Below, piece by piece: positions 38,724 through 47,819 of a DNA stretch of 64,000 nt (its first letter is position 1; each line of letters begins with the position of its first letter). The notes beneath the pieces are model-generated. The model worked only from the letters and a program-made list of their open reading frames with translations. It was not told the DNA's origin and searched no databases. This DNA comes from an uncultured Alphaproteobacteria bacterium (GTDB lineage Bacteria > Pseudomonadota > Alphaproteobacteria > Rhizobiales > Aestuariivirgaceae). Position numbers and translations under genes: made by a program. The DNA lies in the NCBI GenBank assembly GCA_945957365.1, contig CAMFKI010000001.1, positions 310,001-374,000 of the forward strand. The letters run 5' to 3'.

Positions 38724-39926
38724 ATGACCGACAGCAACTGGACCACCCGCCCCTGGCACCGCGACTGGCTGCACGACAAGGCCACCGCCCTCTTCGACCT
38801 GTTCCAGCACAATGCCGTGAACGAGGCCGGCGGTTTCCACGATCTCGACGCCGCCGGGCGGCCCTATGGCAACATCCGCCACATCCATCACACGGCGCGC
38901 ATGGTGCATTGCTTCGCCATCGCCGTGAAGCTCGGCCTGCCGGGTGCGCAGCGGATCGTCGACCACGGTATGCGCTATCTGTGGGACGGCCACCGCGACG
39001 CGCAGCATGGCGGCTATTGCTGGTCGCGCGACGACGCGGGCTTCAGGGACGACAGCAAGCAGGCCTATGGCCACGCCTTCGTGCTGCTGGCGGCGGCCGA
39101 TGCCAGCGTCATCGGCCACCCGCTGGCGGCCGCCATGCTCGACGACGTGACCGGCGTGCTCGACACCCGCTTCTGGGAAGACGATCACGGTGCGGTCGCC
39201 GAGGAGTTCGCCCGCAACTGGTCGGGGAACTCCACCTATCGCGGGCAGAACTCCAACATGCACCTCACCGAGGCGCTGATGGCCGCCTTCGAGGCGACGC
39301 GTGACACGGCCTACCTCGACAAGGCCAGGCGCATCGCGAGGCTCATCATCCACACCCATGCCGCAGCGCTCGACCACGTGGTGGCCGAGCATTTCGATGA
39401 TCGATGGCAGGTCGACAGGGGCTACAAGGGCTCCGACATGTTCCGTCCCGCCGGCACCACGCCGGGCCACTGGCTGGAATGGGCACGCCTCATGGCCCAG
39501 CTCTGGGTGCTCGATGGCCGGCGCGAGGCCTGGATGATCGACGCCGCCGACAAGCTGTTCCGCAGCGCGGTCAAACGCGGCTGGGATGACGAGAGGGGCG
39601 GCTTCTACTACACACTCGACTTCGCCAACCAGCCCGCCATCACCCACAAGATCTGGTGGCCGATGACCGAGGGCATCGGCGCTGCCGCCTTCCTCAACGC
39701 CGTGCGGCCCGATCCCTTCTACGAGCAGTGGTACCGCAAGCTGTGGGACTTCGCGGCCTCTCATTTCATCGATCCGCGCAATGGCGGCTGGTTCCCGGAG
39801 CTTGGCGACGATCTCAAGCCCATGGACCGCTTCTTCACCGGCAAGCCCGACATTTATCATGCGCTCCAGGCCTGCCTCATCCCGCTGTTTCCGGCGACCG
39901 GCAGCCTGATGAGGGCGGTTGCCTGA
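38724..39926 (+). CDS. AGE-family sugar epimerase/isomerase
   Basis: 400 residues of the N-acylglucosamine 2-epimerase (AGE) superfamily, an (alpha/alpha)6 barrel. Visible catalytic-region words: HTARMVHCFA (~54-63), YGHAFVLLAAAD (~115-126), NMHLTEALMAAFEAT (~176-190) and the C-terminal ITHKIWWPMTEGIGAAAF. The family includes mannose isomerase (ManD/YihS type), N-acetylglucosamine 2-epimerase and cellobiose 2-epimerase. The arrangement resembles mannose/glucose isomerases most, but substrate choice is not certain. It starts 28 nt after pbpC and may be read with it. Confidence 0.85.
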   Translation: MTDSNWTTRPWHRDWLHDKATALFDLFQHNAVNEAGGFHDLDAAGRPYGNIRHIHHTARMVHCFAIAVKLGLPGAQRIVDHGMRYLWDGHRDAQHGGYCWSRDDAGFRDDSKQAYGHAFVLLAAADASVIGHPLAAAMLDDVTGVLDTRFWEDDHGAVAEEFARNWSGNSTYRGQNSNMHLTEALMAAFEATRDTAYLDKARRIARLIIHTHAAALDHVVAEHFDDRWQVDRGYKGSDMFRPAGTTPGHWLEWARLMAQLWVLDGRREAWMIDAADKLFRSAVKRGWDDERGGFYYTLDFANQPAITHKIWWPMTEGIGAAAFLNAVRPDPFYEQWYRKLWDFAASHFIDPRNGGWFPELGDDLKPMDRFFTGKPDIYHALQACLIPLFPATGSLMRAVA

Positions 39927-40023
39927 TCACAGCTTCGTGGCAGCCCGGCAGTTGCTGGCCGCGAACGGCGGCGGTATCGTCCTGCAACTTCACTGCGCAC
40001 AATGCGCCGCGACAGGAGCCTAG

Positions 40024-42027
40024 GTGCCGAGCGAACCCGAGATCATCGTGCAGGACCGCGAACAGCTCGTCGCCCTGCTGACGGAGGCGGCGGAAATCGA
40101 GCATGGCCTGATGTGCTGCTACCTGTTCGCCGCCTTCAGCCTGAAGACCTCCGACGACAGCGGGCTTTCAGGTGCCCAGCTGGCGGCGACGCGCCGCTGG
40201 CGCGCGGTGATCATCGATGTGGCGATCGAGGAGATGCTGCATCTCGGCCTCGTCGCCAATCTCATGTCGGCGATCGGTGTCACGCCACACTTCACGCGGC
40301 CCAATTTTCCGGTGTCGGCGGGCTATCATCCATCGGGCGTCGTCATCGAGCTGGCGCGCTTCTGCAAGGACACCATCGACCATTTCGTCTTTCTCGAGCG
40401 GCCGGAAGGCACCGATCTTCCCGACGGTTCCGGCATGGGCGCCACGCGCTCCTACTGGCGCGCCACCCGGGCCGACGCGCTGGTGCCCTCGGCGCAGGAT
40501 TTTCTGACCGTCGGGCACCTCTATCGCTCGATCGGCGAAGGCCTTGCGCAACTCGTGCGCAAGCTCGGCGAAGGCGCGGTCTTCATCGGCGCGCCGGAAG
40601 CACAGCTGGGCCCGGAGCTCTCCGGCTTCGGCAGCCTGCTCTGCGTGACCGATCTCGCCAGCGCACAGAAGGCGATCGATGCCATCGTCGAACAGGGCGA
40701 GGGCAGCCCCGCGCACCACGACGACAGCCATTACGTGAAGTTCTGCAGGCTGCGCGACGAGCTCGCGGCACTCAGCTCGGCCGATCCCGCTTTCGACCCG
40801 GCCTGGCCGGTTGCCCGCAATCCCGTGATGCGCAAGCCGCCCGATCCCGCCGGCAAGCTGCATGTCTACGCACCGGACGCGGTCCGCCTCCTCGATCTCG
40901 GCAATGCGGTTTACGGGCTGATGCTGCGCTGTCTCATGGCAGCCTTCGGCCAGCCCTCGGCGACCGACGCCATCCGCGGCGAGCTCTATGCCACCGGCCT
41001 TCAGCTGATGCATGCCGTGGTTCCCATCGCCGAGCGTCTCGCCCGCCTGCCCGCCACGCCCGATGCGGAGGTCCCGACCGCCGGCCTCACCTTCACGCTG
41101 CCGCGCTCGATCCTGCCGGTGCCCGATGCGAGGGTCGCCAAGCGCTTCATCGTCGAGCGGGCGGCCGAGATCGCCCGCGCCGCCGCCGCGGCCGGACTCG
41201 ACGGCGATCTGGCGACTGTGGCGGATGATCTGGCGCGCATCGCCACCTCGCTCGATCCGGCTTTCCGCCTGGAGGCTTCCGCAACACCCGCCCAGCCCGT
41301 CACCGCCGCCGCTTCGCCGGCCACTGCCGCGGCGCCGTCCCCCACGGCGGCTGGAGCAGCACCCGCCATCGAGGAGGCGACCGGCAAGGACGTCACCATC
41401 CGCTTCGAGGGCAAGCGTTGCATCCACGCCCGCTTCTGCGTGCTCCAGGCGCCCACGGTGTTCAAGGCCAACACCCCGGGCACGTGGATTTATCCCGACA
41501 CCATGGACGCCGAACGCCTGGTCGCGGTTGCCGAAAACTGCCCCTCGGGCGCCATCACCTACAAGCGCATGGACGGGCGGCCCGACGAAGCCCCGCCGCC
41601 GGTGAATGTGTTGCGCATCCGCGAGAACGGACCCTACGCCGTCCATGCCGAGATCAACCTCGCCGGCCACGGCGCCTTGACAAGGGCGACCCTGTGCCGG
41701 TGCGGGGCGTCGCGGAACAAGCCCTTCTGCGACGGTTCGCACCATGATGTGGGCTTCGCCGCGACCGGCGAACCGGACACGCGACCGAGCGAACCGCTTG
41801 CCCCGCGGGACGGGCGCCTCACCATCACGCCGCAGCCCAATGGTCCACTGGCGGTGGCGGGCTCCCTCGAGATCTGCTCCGGCACCGGCCGCACCGTCGA
41901 CAGGATCACCTCGGCCCGCCTGTGCCGATGCGGCGGCTCCTCCAACAAGCCGTTCTGCGACGGCACCCACGTCCGGATCGGATTCAGATCGGAAGAGGCT
42001 GCGGCCGCCGTTGAGGCAAAGCGCTGA
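40024..42027 (+). CDS. Ferritin-like, ferredoxin-like and double CDGSH iron-sulfur fusion protein
   Basis: 667 residues from a GTG at 40024 behind ACAGGAGCC. Domains in order: a ferritin-like domain of the VioB/iminophenyl-pyruvate-dimer-synthase type (~1-230, LLTEAAEIEHGLMCCYLFAA and IIDVAIEEMLHLGLVANLM give Glu/His metal ligands); a helical region; an Ala/Pro linker (~420-450); a Fer4_19-like monocluster domain (~454-518, GKRCIHARFCVL and AENCPSGAI); and two CDGSH zinc-finger-like [2Fe-2S] motifs, CRCGASRNKPFCDGSH (~557-574) and CRCGGSSNKPFCDGTH (~634-650). Cytosolic. It likely handles iron or electron transfer; the substrate is unknown. Confidence 0.88.
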   Translation: MPSEPEIIVQDREQLVALLTEAAEIEHGLMCCYLFAAFSLKTSDDSGLSGAQLAATRRWRAVIIDVAIEEMLHLGLVANLMSAIGVTPHFTRPNFPVSAGYHPSGVVIELARFCKDTIDHFVFLERPEGTDLPDGSGMGATRSYWRATRADALVPSAQDFLTVGHLYRSIGEGLAQLVRKLGEGAVFIGAPEAQLGPELSGFGSLLCVTDLASAQKAIDAIVEQGEGSPAHHDDSHYVKFCRLRDELAALSSADPAFDPAWPVARNPVMRKPPDPAGKLHVYAPDAVRLLDLGNAVYGLMLRCLMAAFGQPSATDAIRGELYATGLQLMHAVVPIAERLARLPATPDAEVPTAGLTFTLPRSILPVPDARVAKRFIVERAAEIARAAAAAGLDGDLATVADDLARIATSLDPAFRLEASATPAQPVTAAASPATAAAPSPTAAGAAPAIEEATGKDVTIRFEGKRCIHARFCVLQAPTVFKANTPGTWIYPDTMDAERLVAVAENCPSGAITYKRMDGRPDEAPPPVNVLRIRENGPYAVHAEINLAGHGALTRATLCRCGASRNKPFCDGSHHDVGFAATGEPDTRPSEPLAPRDGRLTITPQPNGPLAVAGSLEICSGTGRTVDRITSARLCRCGGSSNKPFCDGTHVRIGFRSEEAAAAVEAKR

Positions 42028-42053
42028 CTTGCGGCTGCTCCGGAAGCGCCCTG

Positions 42054-42608
42054 TCAGCGGAGCGCTTCACCCATGAGACGCGTGAGCCGCTCCCCCATCG
42101 CCACCCGCGACGCGGCGGCAAGTCCCGCGGGCGACATCTTCTTCGCGGTCTTGGCGAGAATGTCGCGAACCTTGTCGTCGTCGTGCTTGGCAATGAAGGG
42201 CTCCGCCTCATGCGCCAGGAAGACGAGGCAGATCACGTCCTCGAGTGTCTGGGCGTCGGCATCCTGCTTGAGCCGTTCCTTCCGCAGCAGCGATCCGGTG
42301 CGGGCGATCTCCTCATCGGAATAGCCGCATTGCGTCATGATCTCGCCGGTCCGGCGGGCATGCAGCTTCTGCAGATCCTTGCGCCAGGTGAGATAGGCGA
42401 TGCGGCCTTCGGGATATGAGTCGCGCGGCACCGTCCAGCGCTCGATGTGCTGGGCCCGCGCGGCGAGTTTCAGCGTCTCGGGCGAGTGGGGCCGGAATCC
42501 TTCCAGAGTTTCCGTCATGCGCCGGCCATAGGCCTCGGCGTGTCCCGCGGGGTCCGCGGCATTGGCGGCATCGATCAGGGCATAGGCGCGGATGAGTCGG
42601 TCTGACAT
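42054..42608 (-). CDS. DUF4202 family protein
   Basis: 184 residues, soluble and helical. The family pattern is recognisable: ALIDAANAADP near the start, LKLAARAQHIERWTVPR (~47-63), GRIAYLTWRKDLQKLHA and a cluster ending LEDVICLVFLAHE. Conserved His, Glu and Asp residues give it an HD-phosphohydrolase-like look, but no reaction is established for DUF4202. It is divergent from bchI across a 79-nt gap that carries a palindrome and a PpsR box, so its expression may be linked to photosynthesis genes. Confidence 0.8.
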   Translation of the reverse strand: MSDRLIRAYALIDAANAADPAGHAEAYGRRMTETLEGFRPHSPETLKLAARAQHIERWTVPRDSYPEGRIAYLTWRKDLQKLHARRTGEIMTQCGYSDEEIARTGSLLRKERLKQDADAQTLEDVICLVFLAHEAEPFIAKHDDDKVRDILAKTAKKMSPAGLAAASRVAMGERLTRLMGEALR

Positions 42609-42626
42609 GGGTCAAAACTGACGGAG

Positions 42627-42647
42627 ACGGTTGCAGCATGCAACCGT
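42627..42647. promoter_or_regulatory. Near-perfect palindrome of TTGCA elements upstream of bchI
   Basis: ACGGTTGCA (42627-42635) and TGCAACCGT (42639-42647) form a perfect 9-bp inverted repeat around GCA. The right arm also pairs with a following GTTGCA (42646-42651), giving three phased TTGCA elements. It lies 13 nt from the PpsR box, between divergent DUF4202 and bchI genes. No known regulator is assigned. Confidence 0.6.
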
Positions 42648-42660
42648 TGCATTTGCCAAG

Positions 42661-42678
42661 TGTCAATTCCATGTTACA
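42661..42678. promoter_or_regulatory. PpsR/CrtJ-type operator at bchI
   Basis: TGTCAATTCCATGTTACA fits the palindromic consensus TGT-N12-ACA of PpsR/CrtJ. It ends 9 nt before the bchI ATG. A second, shorter dyad TGTC-N5-GACA (42681-42693) overlaps the start codon. Confidence 0.8.
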
Positions 42679-42687
42679 CCTGTCGTC

Positions 42688-43701
42688 ATGACACTTCGCT
42701 ATCCCTTCTCCGCCATTTCGGGTCAGGACGAACTGCTTCAGGCACTGCTCCTGACCGCCGTCGACCCGCTGATCGGCGGCCTCCTTGCCTTCGGCGACCG
42801 CGGTACCGGCAAGTCCACCGCGGTGCGCGCCCTGGCTGCCCTTCTGCCGGAGATTCGCGCCACCTCCTGCGCCTATCACTGCGATCCGGACAGTCCTTCC
42901 GCGCAGTGCGACACCTGCCGCAAGGCCACCACCCACAAGCTGCGCAAGATCGCCATTCCGGTGGTCGATCTGCCGCTGGGCGCCACCGAGGACCGCGTGC
43001 TCGGCTCGCTCAACCTCGAACGTGCGCTGTCGCATGGCGAGAAGAGCTTCGAGCCGGGGCTGCTCGCCCAGGCCAATCGCGGCTATCTCTATGTCGACGA
43101 GGTGAACCTGCTCGAGGACCACATCGTCGACCTGCTGCTCGACGTCGCCGCCTCGGGCGAGAACGTGGTGGAGCGCGAGGGCCTGTCGGTGCGCCACCCC
43201 GCCCGCATCGTGCTCGTCGGCAGCGGCAACCCGGAAGAGGGCGAGTTGCGCCCGCAGCTCCTCGACCGCTTCGGTCTCTCGGTCGAGGTGAGAACGCCCA
43301 CCGCGGTCGCGACCTGGGTCGAGATCGTCAAGCGCCGCGACGCCTTCGAGCGCGATCCGGAAGGTTTCACGGCACTCTGGGCCAAGCATGAGGACCAGAC
43401 ACGCCGCCGCATCGTCAAGGCCCGCAAGCACCTGAACGAGATCGAGGTGCCCGACAGCATTCTCGAACGCGCCGCGGCGCTCTGCATCCACCTCAAGACC
43501 GATGGCCTGCGCGGCCAGCTGACGCTGATGCGCGCCGCCCGCGCGCTCGCCGCCTACGAAGGTGCCAAGCGCGTTACCGAGGATCAGCTGAAGCGCATGG
43601 CGGCACCCTCGCTGCGCCACCGCCTGCGGAGGAACCCGCTGGACGAGACCGGCTCCACCACCCGCATCGAGCGTGCGGTCACCGAGGTGCTCGGCGCGTG
43701 A
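42688..43701 (+). CDS. bchI: Magnesium chelatase ATPase subunit I
   Basis: 337 residues from the ATG at 42688 (MTLRYPFSAISGQDELLQAL), the conserved start; an upstream in-frame ATG at 42631 falls in the operator region. AAA+ ATPase: Walker A GDRGTGKST, the insert with CDTC, Walker B YVDEVNLLEDHIVD, sensor VLVGSGNPEEGELRPQLLDRFG. With BchD and BchH it inserts Mg2+ into protoporphyrin IX, the first committed step to bacteriochlorophyll. It overlaps bchD by GTGA. Predicted PpsR-repressed. Confidence 0.96.
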   Translation: MTLRYPFSAISGQDELLQALLLTAVDPLIGGLLAFGDRGTGKSTAVRALAALLPEIRATSCAYHCDPDSPSAQCDTCRKATTHKLRKIAIPVVDLPLGATEDRVLGSLNLERALSHGEKSFEPGLLAQANRGYLYVDEVNLLEDHIVDLLLDVAASGENVVEREGLSVRHPARIVLVGSGNPEEGELRPQLLDRFGLSVEVRTPTAVATWVEIVKRRDAFERDPEGFTALWAKHEDQTRRRIVKARKHLNEIEVPDSILERAAALCIHLKTDGLRGQLTLMRAARALAAYEGAKRVTEDQLKRMAAPSLRHRLRRNPLDETGSTTRIERAVTEVLGA

Positions 43702-45326
43702 ATGAAGCGGCCCTCGCCTGCGCCCTCCTCGCCCTCGACCCCGAGGGCCTGAAGGGGGCTATCGTCAAGGGCCACGCCGATGCCTTCCTCGCCTCGTTGC
43801 GCCACCTTTCGCAACGCCATACCCACCGCGTCCCGCCGCACATCGGCAGCGACAGGCTGACCGGCTCGATCGACGTCGCTGCCACGCTGAAGTCCGGCGC
43901 CCCGGTGCATGACCACGGCCTGCTGGCCGAGGCCGACGGAATTCTCCTCCTCACCTCCGCCGAGCGCCTTTCGCCTGACAAGGCGGCGCTGATCGCCGCC
44001 GCCATGGATCTCGGCGCGCGCTTCACCGTCATCGCCCATGACGAAGGCATCGAGGACGAGCGCGCGCCCTTGATCCTCGCCGAGCGCGTCGCCTTCCTGC
44101 TCGACCTCAAAGGCTTCGAGCCGCTCGACCTCGACATCGCCGCGGCCCGCGCGCTGCTGCCGCGCGTGGCCATCGCCGATCGCATCACCGAGGGCCTGTG
44201 CCAGACGGCACTGGCCCTCGGCCTGTCCTCGATCCGCCCTGCCGTCATGGCGTTCCGCGCCGCGCGCGCCGCCGCGGCACTCGATGGCCGCAGCGACGTC
44301 GACGACGATGACGCGGCACTTGCCGCCCGCCTCATCCTGGCGCCGCGCGCCGTCACCTATCCGGCACCGCCGGATCAAGAACCGGAACAGCCCGCACCGC
44401 AGGATGCCCCTGAACCCGGCGAGGAGGATGGCGCGCCCACGCCGCAGGAACTGGCCGACCGCCTGCTCGAGGCCGTCAAGGCATCGCTGCCGCCCGGCCT
44501 GCTGGCTGCACTGGAGAAGAACCTGCGCCAGCCCGGATCCAAGGCCGGTGCGGGTGCTGTCTCGCACAAGGCGGGCCTGCGCCGCGGCCGCCCGGCCGGC
44601 ACCCGCCAGGGCGAACCGAAGAACGGCGCCCGCCTCGCCCTCATCGACACGCTACGCGCCGCCGCCCCCTGGCAGCCGCTGCGCCGCCGAGGCAACCCCG
44701 TGCGCAAGGGCGTGCAGGTCGAGAAGGCCGACTTCCGCATCCGCCGCTTCAAGGAGAAGCGCGAGACCACCGCGATCTTCGCCGTCGATGCCTCGGGATC
44801 GGCGGCACTCCACCGCATGGCCGAAGCCAAGGGCGCCATCGAGCTCCTGCTCGCCGACTGCTACGTCAGGCGCGACCGCACGGCACTCATCGCCTTCCGC
44901 GGCAAGCAGGCCGAGGTGCTGCTGCCACCCACGCGCTCGCTGCAGCGCGCCAAGAAGTCGTTGGCCGATCTTCCCGGCGGTGGCGGCACGCCGCTCGCCG
45001 CGGGGATCGAGCAGGCCATGCTGGTGGCCGACCAGGTGCGCCGCGCCGGCGGCATTGCGCTCGTGGTCTTCCTCACCGACGGCAAGGCCAACATCGCGCG
45101 TGACGGTACCGCCGACCGCGCGGTGGCATTGCGCGATGCCGAAGCCGCGGCAAAGGTGCTTCGCCTCGCCGCGGTGCGGAGCCTGATGATCGACCTCTCC
45201 GACAGCCGCTCCGGCCCCGCCCGCAAGCTCGCCGAGGCGATGGGGGCGGAGTACCTGCCGCTGCCCCATGCCGATGCCACGCGCATCTCTGCCTCGGTCA
45301 ACGCCGCCATGAAAGCCGGGGCCTGA
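43698..45326 (+). CDS. bchD: Magnesium chelatase subunit D
   Basis: 542 residues from a GTG at 43698 that overlaps the bchI stop. The N-terminal half is a degenerate AAA+ domain without a functional P-loop. A Pro/acidic linker follows (~215-250, PPDQEPEQPAPQ), then a von Willebrand A domain whose metal site begins DASGSAA (~358-364), with the family blocks GGGGTPLAAGIEQAML and VVFLTDGKANIARDG. BchD forms a platform with BchI for BchH. It is 2 nt from bchO. Confidence 0.95.
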   Translation: MNEAALACALLALDPEGLKGAIVKGHADAFLASLRHLSQRHTHRVPPHIGSDRLTGSIDVAATLKSGAPVHDHGLLAEADGILLLTSAERLSPDKAALIAAAMDLGARFTVIAHDEGIEDERAPLILAERVAFLLDLKGFEPLDLDIAAARALLPRVAIADRITEGLCQTALALGLSSIRPAVMAFRAARAAAALDGRSDVDDDDAALAARLILAPRAVTYPAPPDQEPEQPAPQDAPEPGEEDGAPTPQELADRLLEAVKASLPPGLLAALEKNLRQPGSKAGAGAVSHKAGLRRGRPAGTRQGEPKNGARLALIDTLRAAAPWQPLRRRGNPVRKGVQVEKADFRIRRFKEKRETTAIFAVDASGSAALHRMAEAKGAIELLLADCYVRRDRTALIAFRGKQAEVLLPPTRSLQRAKKSLADLPGGGGTPLAAGIEQAMLVADQVRRAGGIALVVFLTDGKANIARDGTADRAVALRDAEAAAKVLRLAAVRSLMIDLSDSRSGPARKLAEAMGAEYLPLPHADATRISASVNAAMKAGA

Positions 45327-45328
45327 AC

Positions 45329-46204
45329 ATGGGCTACTACCTCGACTGGGCCACCGATGGCCGCGACTGGCCGAACCACGCCGCCAGCCGCTTCGTCGAG
45401 GCCGCCGGCATGCGCTGGCACGTGCAGGTGATGGGCAATGGCCCCGCCCTGCTCCTCCTCCACGGCACCGGTGCCGCCACGCATTCGTGGCGCGACGTGA
45501 TGCCGAAGCTCGCCCCGCATTACACCGTCGTCGCAATGGACCTGCCCGGCCACGCCTTCACCCAGCCGCCGTCGAAGAACAGCCTGTCGCTCCCCGGCAT
45601 GGCCGCTGCCGTCGCCTCATTGCTCCGTACGCTGAACGTAAGCCCAGTCCGCGCCGTGGGCCACTCGGCGGGTGCCGCCGTGCTGGTGCGCATGGCGGTG
45701 GAACGCCTCTTCGCACCCCAGGACATCATCAGCTTCAACGGCGCCTTCTTTCCCGTCACCGGTGTTGCGGGCCAGTTCTTCTCGCCCCTCGCCAAGACCT
45801 TCGCCAATGCCAACATCGTGCAGAAGATGTTCGCCCGGATGGCCGACCGCAAGGCGGTGGAACGCCTGCTGCACGAAACCGGATCGAACATCGATGCCGA
45901 GGGCATCACGCTCTACCAGAAGCTCTTCTCCAACGAGGGTCACATCGCCGGAACCCTCGGCATGATGGCGGCCTGGGACCTGCACTGGGTGCCGCAGGAC
46001 CTGAAGAACCTGCCCATCCCCATGACCCTCGTCTTCGCTTCGGGCGACAAGACCATCCCGCCCGCCCGGGCGGCCGAGGCGGCGAAACTGGTGCCCCATG
46101 CCAGCCTGGTCGAGATCAAGGGCCTGGGCCACCTCGCCCACGAGGAAGACCCCACCGGCGCCGCAGCGATCATCGCCGACCCGGCGTCATACGTGATCCG
46201 GTAA
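45329..46204 (+). CDS. bchO: Alpha/beta hydrolase BchO
   Basis: 291 residues. Alpha/beta-hydrolase fold: oxyanion region LLLHGTGAATHSWRD, nucleophile elbow GHSAGAAVLVRMA (~112-124), acid in FASGDKTIPP and catalytic His in GLGHLAHEEDP. The N-terminus WATDGRDWPNHAASRFVEA is typical of BchO, encoded with bchID in many purple bacteria; it is thought to assist magnesium chelatase, but the reaction is unknown. Last gene of bchIDO. Confidence 0.93.
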   Translation: MGYYLDWATDGRDWPNHAASRFVEAAGMRWHVQVMGNGPALLLLHGTGAATHSWRDVMPKLAPHYTVVAMDLPGHAFTQPPSKNSLSLPGMAAAVASLLRTLNVSPVRAVGHSAGAAVLVRMAVERLFAPQDIISFNGAFFPVTGVAGQFFSPLAKTFANANIVQKMFARMADRKAVERLLHETGSNIDAEGITLYQKLFSNEGHIAGTLGMMAAWDLHWVPQDLKNLPIPMTLVFASGDKTIPPARAAEAAKLVPHASLVEIKGLGHLAHEEDPTGAAAIIADPASYVIR

Positions 46205-46264
46205 CCGGAACCGGAATTCGTGGGCTCCCAAAAGCCGCACGGAACACCCTTGCCAAATCTTGTC

Positions 46265-46295
46265 TGACAGTTTCTACTGTCAATTGATGTTTACA
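46265..46295. promoter_or_regulatory. PpsR/CrtJ operator with overlapping palindrome at crtI
   Basis: TGTCAATTGATGTTTACA (46278-46295) fits TGT-N12-ACA. It overlaps TGACAG-N6-CTGTCA (46265-46282), a perfect 6-bp dyad. A near match TGT-N12-ACT begins at 46261. The 3' half-site lies inside the first codons of crtI. Confidence 0.78.
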
Positions 46296-47819
46296 GACGT
46301 CGCTCATCCCCCGCCGCCCGGCCCGACGGCCGACCGGCGGCCCCATGCCGCCATCATCGGCAGCGGCCTCGGCGGACTTGCGGCGGCCATCAGGCTGGGA
46401 GCGCGGGGCTACCGCGTCAGCATCTTCGAGAAGCTGGAGCAGCCGGGCGGCCGCGCTCGCGTGTTCAGGCAGGATGGCTTCACCTTCGATGCCGGCCCCA
46501 CCATCATCACCGCCCCCTTCATCCTCGAGGAGCTCTGGGCACTCGCGGGGGCAAAATTCTCCGACGACGTGACGCTCAAGTCGCTCGATCCCTTTTATGA
46601 GCTGCGCTTCGACGACGGCACTGTGATGCGTTGCTGCGCCGACGCCGGCCGCATGCGGGAGGAGGTCCGCCGCATCTCGCCCGGCGACGTCGAAGGCTAC
46701 GACCGCTTCATGGCGGAGAGCGAGGCGATCTACCGCATCGGCTTCGAGCAGCTGGGCCACGTGCCCTTCGGTTCGGCCCTCGACATGGTGAAGATCGCGC
46801 CGGACCTGCTCCGCCTCGGCGCCTGGCGCACCGTGCACCAGCATGTGGCGGCGCGCGTCAGGAATCCCAAGATCCGCATGGCGCTCAGCTTCCATCCGCT
46901 GTTCATCGGCGGCAATCCCTTCAGGGTCACCGCGATCTACAGCATGATCGCCTATCTCGAACGGCAGTTCGGCGTGCATTTCGTCATGGGCGGCACCGGC
47001 GCGCTGGTCGGCGCCATGGCGAAGCTGGTGCAACGCCAGGGCGGCCGCATCGCGCTCGACAGCGAGGTGGCCGAGATTACCTGCGAAGGTGCGCGCGCCA
47101 CCGGCCTCCGCCTCGCCGATGGCCGCAGCATCAAGGCCGACATCGTCGTCTCCAACGCCGAGACCGCCCACACCTACACAAAGCTCCTGCGCAACGCGCC
47201 GCGCAAGCGCTGGTCGGATGCGAAGCTGGCCAGGGCCCGCTATTCCATGAGCCTTTTCGTGTGGTACTTCGGAACAAACCGTCAGTATGCGGAGGTTCCG
47301 CACCACACGATCCTCATGGGCCCGCGCTACCGCGAGCTGCTCAACGACATCTTCGAGAAGAAGGTGCTGGCGAAGGACTTCAGCCTCTATCTCCACCGCC
47401 CCACCGCAACCGACCCCTCCCTCGCCCCTTCCGGCTGCGATGCCTTCTACGTGCTTTCGCCCGTGCCGCATCAGGGTTCCGGCATCGACTGGAAGGCCCG
47501 TGCGGCGTCCTACAAGGCCGCCATCGCCGAGCACCTCGACGCCACGATGATGCCCGGCTTCCGCGACCACATCGTCACCGAGAAACTGATCACGCCGGTC
47601 GATTTCGAAACCCGTCTTTCCTCCACCAAGGGCGCTGCCTTCGGGCTCGAGCCCACGTTGCTGCAGAGCGCCTGGTTCCGACCCAACAACCGCTCGGAGG
47701 ACATCGAGAACCTGTTCATCGTCGGCGCCGGCACCCATCCCGGTGCGGGCGTTCCCGGCGTCATCTCCTCCGCCAGAATCCTCGATACGGTGGTGCCCGA
47801 TGCTTCGGCCTTCGCCTGA
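46287..47819 (+). CDS. crtI: Phytoene desaturase
   Basis: 510 residues from the ATG at 46287 (MFTDVAHPPPPG); a TTG at 46260 lies within the operator. N-terminal FAD-binding IIGSGLGGLAAAIRLGARGY, then EKLEQPGGRARVF and the C-terminal FIVGAGTHPGAGVPGVISSA, all typical of CrtI. It performs the desaturations of phytoene to neurosporene or lycopene at the membrane. The last 20 nt overlap crtB. The PpsR box over the start predicts aerobic repression. Confidence 0.95.
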   Translation: MFTDVAHPPPPGPTADRRPHAAIIGSGLGGLAAAIRLGARGYRVSIFEKLEQPGGRARVFRQDGFTFDAGPTIITAPFILEELWALAGAKFSDDVTLKSLDPFYELRFDDGTVMRCCADAGRMREEVRRISPGDVEGYDRFMAESEAIYRIGFEQLGHVPFGSALDMVKIAPDLLRLGAWRTVHQHVAARVRNPKIRMALSFHPLFIGGNPFRVTAIYSMIAYLERQFGVHFVMGGTGALVGAMAKLVQRQGGRIALDSEVAEITCEGARATGLRLADGRSIKADIVVSNAETAHTYTKLLRNAPRKRWSDAKLARARYSMSLFVWYFGTNRQYAEVPHHTILMGPRYRELLNDIFEKKVLAKDFSLYLHRPTATDPSLAPSGCDAFYVLSPVPHQGSGIDWKARAASYKAAIAEHLDATMMPGFRDHIVTEKLITPVDFETRLSSTKGAAFGLEPTLLQSAWFRPNNRSEDIENLFIVGAGTHPGAGVPGVISSARILDTVVPDASAFA

